A DNA stretch of 48,767 nucleotides from Microbacteriaceae bacterium (GCA_947452675.1 CANGDL010000011.1:1-48767); one strand, 5' to 3'. Counted from the first letter of the stretch, positions 33,835 through 45,777 are shown. Notes: generated by a model not told the origin, from the sequence alone. Numbers and translations: made by a program.

Positions 33835-34577
33835 TGGTTGAACCCCTATTCAGAAGTGATTTCGTGACTCCACCTGCGCCAGGTGAGGCGGTCACCCTCG
33901 GTGGCTCTGAGGGTAAGCACGCCGTAAATGTACGCCGAATGCGCGTCGGCGAAGGAATCCAGCTTTCTGACGGCAAAGGCATGAGAGTGCGAGGAGAAGT
34001 TTCCTCCCTCGGCAACAGTTCACTCACGGTATCTATCGACTCGGTAGTTCACGAAACAAAACCTGATATGACATTGACCATCGTGCAAGCACTTGCAAAA
34101 GGTGACCGTGACGAACTTTCGATACAGGCTGCCACGGAATTGGGTTGCTGGGCCGTTGTTCCTTGGCAGGCTGAACGCTCAATCTCGAAATGGGAGGGGG
34201 CAAAAATAGCCAAGAGCGTTGAACGATGGCAAACCATCGTCAGCGAAGCAGCAAAGCAGTCACTCAGAGTCTTCGAACCAGTCGTAGCACAGCCGGTGGG
34301 TACTAAGCAGCTTGTCGCGAACGTAAAGAACTATGACTTAGTTTTGGTGCTTGATCCGACCTCTGACATTGGGCTAGGAAACATTGATTTATCCGAGAAT
34401 CAGAAAACTGTCGCAATCATTGTTGGCCCAGAAGGCGGAATCAGTGAACTTGAACTCGAGGCTCTCGAAGATTCAGGTGCTGTGAGGGTGCATCTGGGAG
34501 CGCCAATCCTCAGAACCTCCACCGCAGGTGTAGCCGCTATCGCGGTTTTACAAGCGAAACTCGGACTCTGGGGTTAG
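33834..34577 (+). CDS. rsmE: 16S rRNA (uracil-1498-N3)-methyltransferase
   Basis: 247-aa SPOUT methyltransferase that modifies U1498 of 16S rRNA. An N-terminal PUA-like domain is followed by the SPOUT knot with QAATELGCWAVVPW, IVGPEGGISELELE and LGAPILRTSTAGVAAIAVLQ. Its ATG shares one base with the dnaJ stop (TAATG), so it is coupled to the heat-shock operon. Confidence 0.95.
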   Translation: MVEPLFRSDFVTPPAPGEAVTLGGSEGKHAVNVRRMRVGEGIQLSDGKGMRVRGEVSSLGNSSLTVSIDSVVHETKPDMTLTIVQALAKGDRDELSIQAATELGCWAVVPWQAERSISKWEGAKIAKSVERWQTIVSEAAKQSLRVFEPVVAQPVGTKQLVANVKNYDLVLVLDPTSDIGLGNIDLSENQKTVAIIVGPEGGISELELEALEDSGAVRVHLGAPILRTSTAGVAAIAVLQAKLGLWG

Positions 34578-34596
34578 CCTGATGTTGGAGGCAACG

Positions 34597-34938
34597 ATGA
34601 CTGAGAACGGCTGCATTTTCTGCAGGATTGCCCGTAAAGAGATTCCGGCAAAGTTAGTAGGCGAGAATGATCTTGCCTTAGCTTTCTGGGACGTCTCACC
34701 ACGCCAACCGCTGCACATTCTCGTAATTCCTAAATTGCACTACGCGAACGTCGCGGAGTTGACCTTGAATGATGAGAAGTCGCTTGTTTCTGTAATGAAA
34801 CTAGCAAGTGAACTTGCCCTTGAACACGCCGAGGAGAGTTTCAGGTTCTCATTCAACACCGGAGCTGGTGCTGGTCAGACGGTCTTCCACGCTCATGCTC
34901 ATTTAACTTCCCAAACGCCTCGGAGCGAAAGTGCCTAA
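34597..34938 (+). CDS. HIT-family (HINT-like) nucleotide hydrolase
   Basis: 113-aa histidine-triad protein. Zinc-type CIFC (C6, C9) and the active triad HAHAHLT (H98, H100, H102) close to the C-terminus. HINT proteins hydrolyse nucleoside phosphoramidates; the physiological substrate is unknown. The ATG at 34597 follows TTGGAGG, and an ATG at 34582 is too close to that site. Within the rsmE-HIT-phoH run; overlaps phoH by 8 bp. Confidence 0.92.
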   Translation: MTENGCIFCRIARKEIPAKLVGENDLALAFWDVSPRQPLHILVIPKLHYANVAELTLNDEKSLVSVMKLASELALEHAEESFRFSFNTGAGAGQTVFHAHAHLTSQTPRSESA

Positions 34939-35968
34939 GGAATCAGGCGACAATTTCGTTAGCGAACGAATATCTGTCGAAGGCGTACTTACGGTTGCGC
35001 TTTTTGGTACGGAAGATCGACTTTTAAAGACTCTCGAATCCACCTACCCGGATGTTGAAGTTCACGCGCGTGGTAATTCTGTGCTGTTAAAGGGTCCGGC
35101 ATCCCAGGTGCAGGCTACGAAGAACCTGGTGCTCGAAATGATTGAACTAATTCGCGCGGGCCAAGACCTATTTCCACAAGATTTAACTCGCTCTGCAAAA
35201 ATGATTGAAAACGGAAACCTCAAGCCCGCTGAGGTTTTGAGTCAGAGCATCATCAGTTCTCGTGGCAAAACGATTCGTCCAAAGACTCTAGGTCAAAAGA
35301 CTTATGTCGATGCTATAGACAACAACACGATTGTTTTTGGCATTGGCCCAGCAGGAACGGGCAAGACTTATTTGGCTATGGCCAAGGCTGTGCAGGCCCT
35401 TCAGCGCAAGGAGATCAGTCGCATCATTCTCACCAGGCCTGCGGTTGAAGCAGGGGAGAAGCTGGGATTCCTACCAGGCACGCTCAACGACAAGATTGAC
35501 CCATATTTGCGTCCACTATTCGATGCGCTTCACGACATGCTCGACCCAGAGTCGATTCCGAAGTTAATGGCCTCGGGCACCATTGAAGTGGCCCCTTTGG
35601 CGTATATGCGCGGTCGAACTCTGAACGATGCTTTTATCATCCTTGATGAAGCTCAAAACACCACCCCAGAACAAATGAAAATGTTTCTGACGCGACTCGG
35701 ATTCAACTCAAAAATGATTGTGACCGGCGACGTAACGCAGATTGATCTTCCCAATGGCACCTCAGGTTTGAAGCTAGCTTCTGACGTGCTTAGAGATGTT
35801 GACGACATGCACTTTTCGCTTCTCACCGCTGAGGATGTTGTGCGTCACAGCTTGGTTGCAAAAATTGTCGAGGCATATTCCAAGCATGATGATGCGAAAA
35901 TTGCTAAAAAGGTTGCAAATAACGAAGCTGCGCAAAATCGCATCGCCAAGAAAACGGGTGAAAAATGA
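34931..35968 (+). CDS. phoH: PhoH-like ATPase
   Basis: 345-aa PhoH family. A KH-like N-terminal segment (VEVHARGNSVLLKGPASQV) is followed by a P-loop ATPase with Walker A GPAGTGKT (about 138-145), TRPAVEAGEKLGFLPG and Walker B FIILDEAQNTTPEQMKM. Probably acts on RNA in ribosome maturation along with YbeY next to it. GTG start overlapping the HIT gene by 8 bp; overlaps ybeY by 4 bp (ATGA). Confidence 0.94.
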   Translation: MPKESGDNFVSERISVEGVLTVALFGTEDRLLKTLESTYPDVEVHARGNSVLLKGPASQVQATKNLVLEMIELIRAGQDLFPQDLTRSAKMIENGNLKPAEVLSQSIISSRGKTIRPKTLGQKTYVDAIDNNTIVFGIGPAGTGKTYLAMAKAVQALQRKEISRIILTRPAVEAGEKLGFLPGTLNDKIDPYLRPLFDALHDMLDPESIPKLMASGTIEVAPLAYMRGRTLNDAFIILDEAQNTTPEQMKMFLTRLGFNSKMIVTGDVTQIDLPNGTSGLKLASDVLRDVDDMHFSLLTAEDVVRHSLVAKIVEAYSKHDDAKIAKKVANNEAAQNRIAKKTGEK

Positions 35969-36426
35969 GCATTGAGATAAACAATGAATCGGCCATGGCC
36001 GTAGACGAGGTTCGTGTTCTCGCTCTTGCAACTTTCGCTCTGGACTACATGCACCTTCATCCGGACACAGATCTTGCGATTGTTTTCGTAGATGAGCCAG
36101 CCATGGAGGTTCTGCACATTCAATGGATGGATGAGCCTGGGCCCACCGATGTTTTGAGTTTTCCTATGGATGAATTGCGCCCCGGATCCGAAGGGCAGTT
36201 GACCCCAGCTGGGTTGCTAGGTGACATTGTCGTCTGCCCGCCTGTTGCAGCCGCTCAAGCAGAAGTTGCGGGTCACGAAACTATCAACGAAATTTTGTTG
36301 CTGACCACACACGGAGTGCTCCACCTTCTAGGTTTCGATCATGCGGAGCCCGATGAAGAGAAGGAAATGTTTGGCCTTCAACGCGAAATTCTGGAAGCCT
36401 ATTACGCCAGCGAACTCGGAGCCTAG
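35965..36426 (+). CDS. ybeY: endoribonuclease YbeY
   Basis: 153-aa zinc-dependent endoribonuclease for 16S 3'-end maturation and ribosome quality control. The metal site is HGVLHLLGFDH (H116, H120, H126). TDVLSFPMDE (61-70) is the second family motif. The ATG overlaps the phoH stop (ATGA), so it is translationally coupled. Confidence 0.96.
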   Translation: MSIEINNESAMAVDEVRVLALATFALDYMHLHPDTDLAIVFVDEPAMEVLHIQWMDEPGPTDVLSFPMDELRPGSEGQLTPAGLLGDIVVCPPVAAAQAEVAGHETINEILLLTTHGVLHLLGFDHAEPDEEKEMFGLQREILEAYYASELGA

Positions 36427-37563
36427 TTGTTGCAACTCGCGCTCTGGATCGCACTGTCGGTTGCGGTGCTGACACTTCTCACCGCCGTGGTCAAAGCTGC
36501 TCTCGAAGCCATACCTGAAGAGGCAAGTAAGGCCGAATCTTTGAGCTTTGTTCGTTTGACTCTCACGGGAATTTTCGGGGTCGTCGTAGGTGAGGCATTC
36601 ACCCCACTAAAGCTTTCTTGGTGGTGGTCCGCTTCTATTGCGGTGGCTCTCATGTTTTCACTGCTTCTTGGATCGCAACTAGCAAGTAGAAAGCTGGGCC
36701 ACAGGAAATTCGGTGGCAAATTGACGAAGGGTTTGTTGCCCCTTGTGAATTCGATCCATCTACTATTCACTCCGCTGTCCCTCCCGAAGATGGATCAGCC
36801 GGAGGAATTCGAACAAGAGCTACTTGACTCGGTTGAAGAGTTCGGCGAAACGATTGTTCGAGAAATTATGGTTCCCCGAATCGACATGGCAACGGTTTCG
36901 GCTGAGGTCAACTTGACGACAGCGATGTCAACCTTCTTAGCACGCGGCTACTCCAGGCTCCCTGTTATCGGGGATGATATCGATGACGTTCGGGGTGTTC
37001 TTTACATCAAGGATGTCGCAAGGTTGCTTCACGAAAATCCTTCGAGCATGGATGGAATGCAGGTGTCTCAGGTGGCACGCCAGGCGATATTCGTTCCCGA
37101 ATCGAAACCGGTCGATGATCTGCTCAGAGAAATGCAGCAGAGTTCACGTCACATTGCAATCATCATCGATGAGTATGGAGGCGTCGCTGGCCTCGCGACC
37201 ATGGAAGACGTAATCGAAGAAATCGTCGGCGAGATTTCGGATGAATATGATCGAGACATCCCGGATGTCGAAACTATTGAAGATGGTTCATTACGGGTAA
37301 ACGCGAGATTCTCACTTTTCGAATTAGGTGAGCTTTTCGAGCTTGAACTTGAAGATGAAGATGTCGATAGTGTTGGCGGCTTACTCACCAAGGAACTTGG
37401 TAAGCTCCCTAAGCGCGGAGACCGTGTAACTATTAGTGGGTTGAGTTTGACTGCCGACCGCATTGAGGGCCGACGCAAACGCTTATTAACCGTTTTGGTT
37501 CATAAGGAACAAGACTTGGCCGACATTCAGTCTGCCTTCGATTCAATCGAGCAGGAGAAATAA
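36427..37563 (+). CDS. CBS-domain/CorC-HlyC membrane protein
   Basis: 378-aa hemolysin-C/CorC-family protein. Membrane segments in the first about 100 residues (a short CNNM/DUF21-like part), then two CBS domains with the marks VREIMVPRIDMATV and HIAIIIDEYGGVAGLATMED, then a CorC_HlyC transporter-associated domain. Family members act in Mg2+/Co2+ transport; the role here is inferred. TTG start right after the ybeY stop. In the conserved ybeY-corC-era order. Confidence 0.85.
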   Translation: MLQLALWIALSVAVLTLLTAVVKAALEAIPEEASKAESLSFVRLTLTGIFGVVVGEAFTPLKLSWWWSASIAVALMFSLLLGSQLASRKLGHRKFGGKLTKGLLPLVNSIHLLFTPLSLPKMDQPEEFEQELLDSVEEFGETIVREIMVPRIDMATVSAEVNLTTAMSTFLARGYSRLPVIGDDIDDVRGVLYIKDVARLLHENPSSMDGMQVSQVARQAIFVPESKPVDDLLREMQQSSRHIAIIIDEYGGVAGLATMEDVIEEIVGEISDEYDRDIPDVETIEDGSLRVNARFSLFELGELFELELEDEDVDSVGGLLTKELGKLPKRGDRVTISGLSLTADRIEGRRKRLLTVLVHKEQDLADIQSAFDSIEQEK

Positions 37564-38453
37564 TGGCTGAGCATAGATCAGGATTTGCGTCATTTGTTGG
37601 GCGCCCAAACGTAGGTAAGTCCACGTTAACTAACGCTCTGGTGGGCGAAAAAATTGCCATCACGAGCGCAAAACCTCAGACAACGCGTCGCGCAATTCGC
37701 GGAATTGTTCATCGCGAATTTGGGCAGCTTATTCTCGTCGACACGCCTGGGCTGCACCGCCCTAGAACGCTTCTCGGTCAGCGCCTTAATGACTTGGTCG
37801 AGCAGACCCTAGGTGATGTTGATGTCATTGGCTTCTGCATTCCGGCGAACGAAAAGATTGGCCCTGGTGACAATTTCATCAATGACCAGCTGAGCGAGTT
37901 CCGAAGGGCCAAGTTGGTAGCGGTTATTACCAAGAGTGAACTGGTGTCACCTGAACAACTTGCAGAACAATTGGTTGCGGTTTCTCAGTTGCGTGACTGG
38001 AGAGCAATCGTTCCGGTTTCGGCAGTCGGGCAAGACCAACTCGAAGTATTGACCAAAGTTTTAATTGACCTACTTCCTGAATCGCCTGCGTTGTATCCGC
38101 CGGAGGCTGTGACCGATGAAACTCTGGAGAATCGCATCTGTGAGTTAATCCGCGAGGCAGCACTTGAGGGCGTGCGTGATGAACTTCCGCACTCCATAGC
38201 CGTAACTATCGATGAGATGTCTCAACGCAAGGGTCAAAATTTGACCGACATTCATGCGAACATATTTGTCGAGCGAGACAGCCAAAAGGGCATCATTATT
38301 GGCCACAAGGGATCTCGTCTCATCGACGTTGGAAAGCGCTCTCGACTCGAGATCGAGAAACTCATCGGCCACAAGGTATTCCTTGGTTTGAGAGTAAAGG
38401 TTGCCTCTGAATGGCAACGAGACCCTAAACAGCTGGGCAAGCTCGGCTTCTAG
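37563..38453 (+). CDS. era: GTPase Era with atypical G4 motif
   Basis: 296-aa ribosome-assembly GTPase that binds 16S rRNA near its 3' end. G1 GRPNVGKS (13-20), G2 in KPQTTRRAIRG, G3 DTPG (60-63) and a C-terminal KH domain with GIIIGHKGSRL. The G4 position reads TKSE (123-126) where NKxD or TKxD is usual; the Asp contacts guanine. ATG shares one base with the previous stop (TAATG). The leu leader promoter lies at its 3' end. Confidence 0.95.
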   Translation: MAEHRSGFASFVGRPNVGKSTLTNALVGEKIAITSAKPQTTRRAIRGIVHREFGQLILVDTPGLHRPRTLLGQRLNDLVEQTLGDVDVIGFCIPANEKIGPGDNFINDQLSEFRRAKLVAVITKSELVSPEQLAEQLVAVSQLRDWRAIVPVSAVGQDQLEVLTKVLIDLLPESPALYPPEAVTDETLENRICELIREAALEGVRDELPHSIAVTIDEMSQRKGQNLTDIHANIFVERDSQKGIIIGHKGSRLIDVGKRSRLEIEKLIGHKVFLGLRVKVASEWQRDPKQLGKLGF

Positions 38454-38462
38454 TGCTAACCT
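38434..38462 (+). promoter_or_regulatory. promoter of the leuA leader transcript
   Basis: TGGGCA (38434-38439), 17-bp spacer, TAACCT (38457-38462) with an extended TG one base before it. The box ends 6 nt before the GTG of the leader ORF, so transcription would begin at that GTG. It overlaps the end of era. Confidence 0.55.
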
Positions 38463-38468
38463 TAAATC

Positions 38469-40312
<1,844 letters not shown>

Positions 40313-40330
40313 CACCAAGCAACTAAGTTC

Positions 40331-40354
40331 CCCCGATAGTCGATGCTGTCGGGG
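40331..40354 (+). terminator. hairpin after leuA
   Basis: Ten-pair stem CCCCGATAGT / GCTGTCGGGG (two G-T pairs) with loop CGAT. No T-run follows; instead the recO -10 box begins at the next base. It may end leuA transcription inefficiently or act as a 3' stabiliser. Confidence 0.5.
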
Positions 40355-40360
40355 GATACT
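40355..40360 (+). promoter_or_regulatory. possible -10 box (GATACT) of leaderless recO
   Basis: GATACT ends 6 nt before the GTG at 40367. It departs from TAnnnT in the first base, so it is weaker evidence than the other sites. Confidence 0.35.
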
Positions 40361-40366
40361 TATGTA

Positions 40367-41092
40367 GTGCCTACATACAAGGATGAAGCTGTAGTTTTGC
40401 GCACCCACAAACTGGGTGAAGCAGACCGAATCGTCACACTTCTTTCTCGTTACAACGGGCAAATTCGGGCTGTGGCTAAAGGTGTTCGAAGAACTGGTTC
40501 GAAATTCGGCTCTCGACTCGAGCCATTTATGGTGGTTGAAGCTCAGTTTTATGAGGGACGCACTCTTGATGTTGTCAACCAGGTTGAAACCATAGGCGCT
40601 TATGGTCGCGAAATTATTGAGGACTACCGAACTTACACTGCCGCAACCGTCATGGTCGAGACAGCCGAGAAGCTGACCGGTGACGACTCAACTCCACAAC
40701 AATATCTGCTCCTGGTCGGTGCTTTGCGCTCCCTATCGAACAAGGAACATGATGCCTCCCTCATTCTCGACTCCTACCTGCTGCGAGCCCTATCGATTGC
40801 TGGTTGGGCTCCAAACTTTGTGGATTGCGCGCGTTGTGGAGCCATTGGGCCGCATCAGGCATTTGTGATGCAGTTAGGTGGAGTGGTTTGTCGAGATTGT
40901 CGACCTGCGGGAGCAGCGGTGATCGACCCGTTGACTGGCGAACTTCTGGGCGCTCTCCTTGCCGGCGACTGGGTTGTTGCGGATGCGTCATCAGAGAGTA
41001 TTCGCGGTGCCGCTTCGGGTATTGTTTCTGCTTATAGCCAGTGGCATATCGAACGCGGGCTTAAATCTCTTCAGCACATGGAGCGTCAATGA
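40367..41092 (+). CDS. recO: DNA repair protein RecO
   Basis: 241-aa mediator that loads RecA in the RecFOR pathway. N-terminal OB fold with [21 protein letters not shown] and [18 protein letters not shown], then a helical part with a zinc-type cysteine set (CARC and CRDC). The GTG at 40367 gives the usual actinobacterial start [14 protein letters not shown]; an ATG at 40343 would start inside the leuA hairpin. Overlaps uppS by 4 bp (ATGA). Confidence 0.92.
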   Translation: MPTYKDEAVVLRTHKLGEADRIVTLLSRYNGQIRAVAKGVRRTGSKFGSRLEPFMVVEAQFYEGRTLDVVNQVETIGAYGREIIEDYRTYTAATVMVETAEKLTGDDSTPQQYLLLVGALRSLSNKEHDASLILDSYLLRALSIAGWAPNFVDCARCGAIGPHQAFVMQLGGVVCRDCRPAGAAVIDPLTGELLGALLAGDWVVADASSESIRGAASGIVSAYSQWHIERGLKSLQHMERQ

Positions 41093-41862
41093 ATGAGTTC
41101 GTCCCGGTAGCAAAGCATGGCTTCTCCATACCGGTTTTCCCGAAGGGTTCGGTTCCAAGGCACATCGCTATAGTGATGGATGGCAACGGTAGGTGGGCGA
41201 ACGAGCGAGGGCTCACCAGAATCGAGGGCCACAAAGCCGGTGAAGCTGCGCTGCTCGACGTAGTGGCAGGAGCCATCGAAGTGGGAGTCAAGAATCTTAC
41301 CGTTTACGCCTTTTCAACCGAAAACTGGAAGCGTTCGCCTGATGAGGTTAGATTTCTCATGGGATTCAATCGTGAGGTCCTGCGACGCCGTCGTGATCAA
41401 TTGAACGCATGGGGCGTGAGAATTCGCTGGGCAGGTCGACGCCCAAGGCTCTGGCTTTCGGTCATCAGTGAACTAGAGGCAGCCGAGAAATTGACCGAGA
41501 AGAATGAGACTCTCACGCTTACTATGTGTGTGAACTATGGTTCTAGGGTTGAAATCACCGACGCAATCAATGCGATTACCCAAGAAGTAGCGTCTGGAAA
41601 GATCAAGCCGGGTTCCGTAAGCGAAAAGACCCTGGCCCGATACCTGAACTCGAGTTATTTGCCTGACGTGGACCTTTTCCTTAGGAGTTCGGGTGAGCAA
41701 CGCACATCCAACTTTTTGCTTTGGCAGTCCGCATATGCCGAGTTCGTCTTCATGGACACGCTATGGCCGGATTTCGATAGGCGTTCGCTTTGGTCGGCAA
41801 TTGAGCAGTATGTGAGTCGCGATCGTCGCTTTGGTTCCGCAATAGACAAGCCAAAAGCCTAG
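41089..41862 (+). CDS. uppS: isoprenyl (polyprenyl) diphosphate synthase, UppS family
   Basis: 257-aa cis-prenyltransferase that makes the undecaprenyl or decaprenyl diphosphate carrier for cell-wall synthesis. It has [13 protein letters not shown] (Asp31), the HKAG Gly-rich segment, [16 protein letters not shown] and the C-terminal [26 protein letters not shown] overlaps the recO stop. Chain length cannot be set from the sequence. Confidence 0.94.
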   Translation: MNEFVPVAKHGFSIPVFPKGSVPRHIAIVMDGNGRWANERGLTRIEGHKAGEAALLDVVAGAIEVGVKNLTVYAFSTENWKRSPDEVRFLMGFNREVLRRRRDQLNAWGVRIRWAGRRPRLWLSVISELEAAEKLTEKNETLTLTMCVNYGSRVEITDAINAITQEVASGKIKPGSVSEKTLARYLNSSYLPDVDLFLRSSGEQRTSNFLLWQSAYAEFVFMDTLWPDFDRRSLWSAIEQYVSRDRRFGSAIDKPKA

Positions 41863-41924
41863 AGTCAAAGTAGACTTAGAACTTCGAACAAGTGCCAGGC
41901 ATCCAGCTTGGGCAAGGAGTTTAA

Positions 41925-43304
41925 GTGGCTACCCCAAATCGTCTAGATTCAGTAATTTCTCTCGCAAAGCGTCGCGGATTCGTTTTCCAGGCCGGCGAAA
42001 TATATGGCGGTAGCCGTTCTGCATGGGATTACGGACCTTTGGGTGTAGAACTCAAGGAGAACATTAAGAAGCAGTGGTGGCGCACCGTTGTGCAGAGCCG
42101 CGACGACATCGTCGGCCTCGATTCATCGGTCATTCTTCCTCGCAAAGTTTGGGAAGCCTCGGGCCATGTTCGTGAATTTTCTGACCCACTTATCGAGTGC
42201 ACCGCGTGCCACAAGCGTTTCCGTCAGGATCACTTAGAGGAAGCCTTCGAAGAAAAGAAGGGTCGCGCTCCAGAGAGCATGAACGACATCGCCTGCCCTA
42301 ACTGCGGTGGTAAAAACATTTGGACTGAGCCAAAGGCGTTCAACGGTCTACTCCAAACTTTCTTGGGGCCAGTCGCCGCCGAGGAAGGTTTGCACTACCT
42401 TCGACCAGAGACCGCTCAGGGTATTTTCGTGAATTTTGCCAACGTTCTTGGCGCGGCGCGCATGAAACCACCATTTGGTATCGGACAGATTGGAAAATCT
42501 TTCCGAAATGAGATAACCCCGGGAAACTTTATTTTCCGTACTCGTGAATTCGAGCAGATGGAAATGGAGTTCTTTGTTGAGCCGGGCACTGATGAAGAAT
42601 GGCATGATTACTGGATCGAGCAGCGCATGAATTGGTATACCGATCTAGGTATTAACCCAGAAAACTTGCGTCTTTTTGAACACGCTAAGGAAAAGCTTTC
42701 GCACTATTCAAAGCGAACTGTTGACATTGAGTATCGTTTCGGTTTTCAGGGGAGCGAGTTTGGTGAACTTGAAGGTATCGCTAACCGTACGGACTTTGAC
42801 CTAACCACTCACTCAAGAGAATCCGGCGTTGATTTGAGCTACTTCGATCAGGCCAAGGGTGAGCGATGGACACCATACGTCATTGAACCAGCCGCTGGTT
42901 TGACCCGGTCGCTGATGGCCTTCTTGGTTGACGCATATCACGAAGATGAGGCTCCGAATACCAAGGGCGGCGTCGATGTTCGAACCGTACTGCGTTTGGA
43001 TTACCGTCTGGCGCCCGTTAAAGCGGCAATCTTGCCACTTTCGCGAAATGAAGAACTCTCTCCTGTTGCTCGCAACTTGGCTCAGGAACTTCGTGGCTAT
43101 TGGAACATCGAGTTCGACGATGCCGGCGCAATTGGGCGTCGTTATCGCCGTCAGGACGAAATTGGCACACCATTCTGTGTAACGGTTGATTTCGAAACCT
43201 TGGATGACCAAGCAGTTACGGTTCGAGAGCGTGATACCATGCAGCAGGAGCGCGTGTCTCTGTCGAAGCTTCGTGAATATCTAGGCGCCAAGCTAGTTTT
43301 CTAA
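41925..43304 (+). CDS. glyS: glycyl-tRNA synthetase (class II homodimer type)
   Basis: 459-aa single-chain glycyl-tRNA synthetase of the alpha-2 type. [25 protein letters not shown] N-terminus ([15 protein letters not shown]), zinc-type CxxC pairs (CTAC, CPNC), [13 protein letters not shown] (motif region), [21 protein letters not shown] and the C-terminal anticodon domain. GTG start after AAGGAG. The 62-bp gap before it has TAGACT at 41871-41876, a candidate -10; no T-box is visible. Confidence 0.97.
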   Translation: MATPNRLDSVISLAKRRGFVFQAGEIYGGSRSAWDYGPLGVELKENIKKQWWRTVVQSRDDIVGLDSSVILPRKVWEASGHVREFSDPLIECTACHKRFRQDHLEEAFEEKKGRAPESMNDIACPNCGGKNIWTEPKAFNGLLQTFLGPVAAEEGLHYLRPETAQGIFVNFANVLGAARMKPPFGIGQIGKSFRNEITPGNFIFRTREFEQMEMEFFVEPGTDEEWHDYWIEQRMNWYTDLGINPENLRLFEHAKEKLSHYSKRTVDIEYRFGFQGSEFGELEGIANRTDFDLTTHSRESGVDLSYFDQAKGERWTPYVIEPAAGLTRSLMAFLVDAYHEDEAPNTKGGVDVRTVLRLDYRLAPVKAAILPLSRNEELSPVARNLAQELRGYWNIEFDDAGAIGRRYRRQDEIGTPFCVTVDFETLDDQAVTVRERDTMQQERVSLSKLREYLGAKLVF

Positions 43305-43308
43305 ACGA

Positions 43309-44487
43309 ATGACTCAGCAGATTTCAGAGCCGGCTCTTCAGTACGGCAAAATCGCGATCAAGACCCCGGTGGTTTTGGCGCCGATGGCTGGCATCACAAA
43401 CACCGCGTTTCGTCTGCTTTGCCGTGAATTCGGTGGAGGGCTTTACGTTGCCGAAATGGTCACTTCACGTGCGCTTGTTGAACGAAACGAAGAGTCTCTT
43501 CGTCTAGTTGGCCATCATCCTTCGGAGGAAATTCGCTCAGTTCAGCTCTATGGCGTCGACCCTAAAACGATTGCTGAAGCGGTGACAATTTTGGTTGCCG
43601 AAAATAGGGCCGACCATATTGATCTAAATTTCGGTTGTCCGGTGCCGAAGGTGACCCGAAAGGGTGGTGGCGCCGCTCTTCCATGGAAGCAAGATCTATT
43701 CGCATCAATAGTCAATGCTGCTGTGAAGGCAGCGGGAGAGGTACCGCTCACCGTTAAAATGCGCAAGGGCATTGACGACAATCACCTGACCTACTTGGAT
43801 GCCGGAAAGGCAGCTCGTGACGCTGGTGTGACTGCAATTGCGCTGCATGGCCGAACCGCATCCGAATACTACTCAGGCCAGGCAGACTGGAGTGCAATCG
43901 CAAATCTGCGAGAAGCCCTTCCCGACGTTCAGGTGCTTGGCAATGGCGACATCTGGTCAGCCGCTGACGCGATTCGAATGATGCGTGAAACGGGCGTAGA
44001 TGGGGTTGTTGTCGGTCGTGGTTGCCTTGGCAGACCTTGGCTTTTTGGAGATCTTCAGGCCGCCTTCGATGAGTATCAGAGAGATCCAAATTCAAACGCT
44101 GCGATTGATCCGATCCAACCAAACCTTGGGGAAGTTGCAGAGGCGTTCAAGCGACATGGCGAACTTCTGGTCGATTTCTTTGAGGATGAGGCAAAGGCCT
44201 GCCGCGACATCCGCAAGCACGTTGCTTGGTATTTCAAGGGTTACCCGGTTGGCGGCGAATTTCGTGCCGCCCTGGCTCAGGTTGAATCGCTAAATCACAT
44301 GGATCAGATCCTCGGAACCCTGGATCGTGCATTACCTTATCCGGGTGAAGAGGCAGAAGGGCCTCGAGGCCGTTTGGGTGGCGCAAAACAGACCGCACTT
44401 CCTGAGAATTGGTTAGACTCGCGAGAACTTGTCGGCGATCAACGCAGAATGTTGCAAGAGGCAGAACTTTCTGTCTCGGGAGGCTAA
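43309..44487 (+). CDS. dusB: tRNA-dihydrouridine synthase
   Basis: 392-aa flavin enzyme that reduces uridine to dihydrouridine in tRNA. N-terminal VVLAPMAGITNTAFR binds FMN; the catalytic Cys is C110 in NFGCPVPKVTRKGGGAAL; VKMRKG and IALHGRT follow. The C-terminus is a helical domain. Only 4 bp after glyS with no clear ribosome-binding site. Precedes dgt, which starts at the base after its stop, so the three are one transcript. Confidence 0.93.
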   Translation: MTQQISEPALQYGKIAIKTPVVLAPMAGITNTAFRLLCREFGGGLYVAEMVTSRALVERNEESLRLVGHHPSEEIRSVQLYGVDPKTIAEAVTILVAENRADHIDLNFGCPVPKVTRKGGGAALPWKQDLFASIVNAAVKAAGEVPLTVKMRKGIDDNHLTYLDAGKAARDAGVTAIALHGRTASEYYSGQADWSAIANLREALPDVQVLGNGDIWSAADAIRMMRETGVDGVVVGRGCLGRPWLFGDLQAAFDEYQRDPNSNAAIDPIQPNLGEVAEAFKRHGELLVDFFEDEAKACRDIRKHVAWYFKGYPVGGEFRAALAQVESLNHMDQILGTLDRALPYPGEEAEGPRGRLGGAKQTALPENWLDSRELVGDQRRMLQEAELSVSGG

Positions 44488-45768
44488 ATGGACAACCGTC
44501 ATTCCTCAGAGGTTGGATACACCGATTTCGATCGCGAGCGCTTTCTGCCCGAGGATCGGTCTAGTGGTGCTCGACGGGGTGAGTTTGCTCGAGATCGGGC
44601 CCGAGTGGTTCACTCCTCAGCGTTACGTCGACTTGGCGCCAAGACTCAAGTGCTTAGCCCTTCAGGAGGAGACTTTGCTAGAACCCGACTAACTCACTCC
44701 CTTGAGGTGGCTCAGATCGGTCGTGAGATGGCCATCGATCTCGGGTTGAATGCAGATATGGTTGACATGGCGTGCCTGGCGCACGATCTTGGGCACCCGC
44801 CTTTCGGCCACAACGGCGAGAAGGCGCTGGACTCATGGTCTAGAGATTTTGGTGGTTTCGAGGGTAACGCTCAGACGCTCAGGCTTTTGACTCGAATTGA
44901 ACCTAAGGTCATCACCACCGAGGGTCGGTCATACGGATTGAACCTAACCCGAGCGAGTTTGGATGCAACGTGCAAGTACCCGTGGCGTCGCGTGGATGCA
45001 GTCCCTGAAAAGGGAGCAGATAAGGCCATAAAGTTCGGTGCATACGATGATGATCTCGAGGTCTTCGAGTGGCTTCGATTCGGGGCACCTGTTCGAGTGA
45101 AAAGTGTCGAAGCACAGGTCATGGACTTCGCGGACGATGTTGCTTATTCAGTCCATGACTTTGAGGATGCGATTGTTTCAAAATTCATCGACGTAAAGGC
45201 ACTTGCCGACACCGCAAGTGAGGATGACTTGCTTTCAAAAATCAGCCAGTGGAACGGTGGAGCGATCTCAAAGGAGGCTTTGGCTGCTGCACTTCAACGT
45301 CTGAGGGCTCATCAGTACTGGTTGACAACCTTTGACAACTCGCCAATGGGCCTTGGCACACTCAAGAACTTAACTTCCGCTTTGATCGGCTCGCTCGTTA
45401 GCCGCACTGTGGATGCAATTCTTGAAGCATCGCCAACCGAGTCGCTCGCGCGCTTCGGAGCTATCTTGGTTATCCCATTTGAGGTGCAGGCAGAGATCTC
45501 GGTTCTGAAGGGGATTGTTTCGGCTTTCCTGATGTCAAGTGAATCTCGTCGGCCATTCTATGAATGGCAACGAAGTTTGCTTACCGAATTAGCTGATGCG
45601 TTACTGGCCTCGAACGGTGAAAACCTGGATGGCTACAGTTCTCAAGCTTGGGCAGTGGCCCACGATGAGATTCAAAAGCATCGCGTTATTGTCGATCAGA
45701 TCGCCTGCCTGACAGACCAGAGCGCACTGACGCTGCACCATCGCCTCGTCGGTTCGATTCCAAAATAG
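44488..45768 (+). CDS. dgt: deoxyguanosinetriphosphate triphosphohydrolase
   Basis: 426-aa HD-domain dNTPase that splits dGTP to deoxyguanosine and triphosphate. The metal site is RLTHSLEVAQIG (H70), LAHDLGHPPFGHNGE (H99, D100) and a later MDFADDVAYSVHD (Asp). The N-terminal RRGEFARDRARVVHSSALRRL is typical. GGGAGG precedes the ATG. dgt-dnaG is a conserved pair linking nucleotide pools and replication. Confidence 0.95.
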   Translation: MDNRHSSEVGYTDFDRERFLPEDRSSGARRGEFARDRARVVHSSALRRLGAKTQVLSPSGGDFARTRLTHSLEVAQIGREMAIDLGLNADMVDMACLAHDLGHPPFGHNGEKALDSWSRDFGGFEGNAQTLRLLTRIEPKVITTEGRSYGLNLTRASLDATCKYPWRRVDAVPEKGADKAIKFGAYDDDLEVFEWLRFGAPVRVKSVEAQVMDFADDVAYSVHDFEDAIVSKFIDVKALADTASEDDLLSKISQWNGGAISKEALAAALQRLRAHQYWLTTFDNSPMGLGTLKNLTSALIGSLVSRTVDAILEASPTESLARFGAILVIPFEVQAEISVLKGIVSAFLMSSESRRPFYEWQRSLLTELADALLASNGENLDGYSSQAWAVAHDEIQKHRVIVDQIACLTDQSALTLHHRLVGSIPK

Positions 45769-45777
45769 GATTAGGAA

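Noticed and set aside
41863-41924. T-box riboswitch upstream of glyS (or of leuS at 20577-20632)
   Set aside because: The gaps are only 62 and 56 bp, with no T-box sequence or terminator/antiterminator pair.
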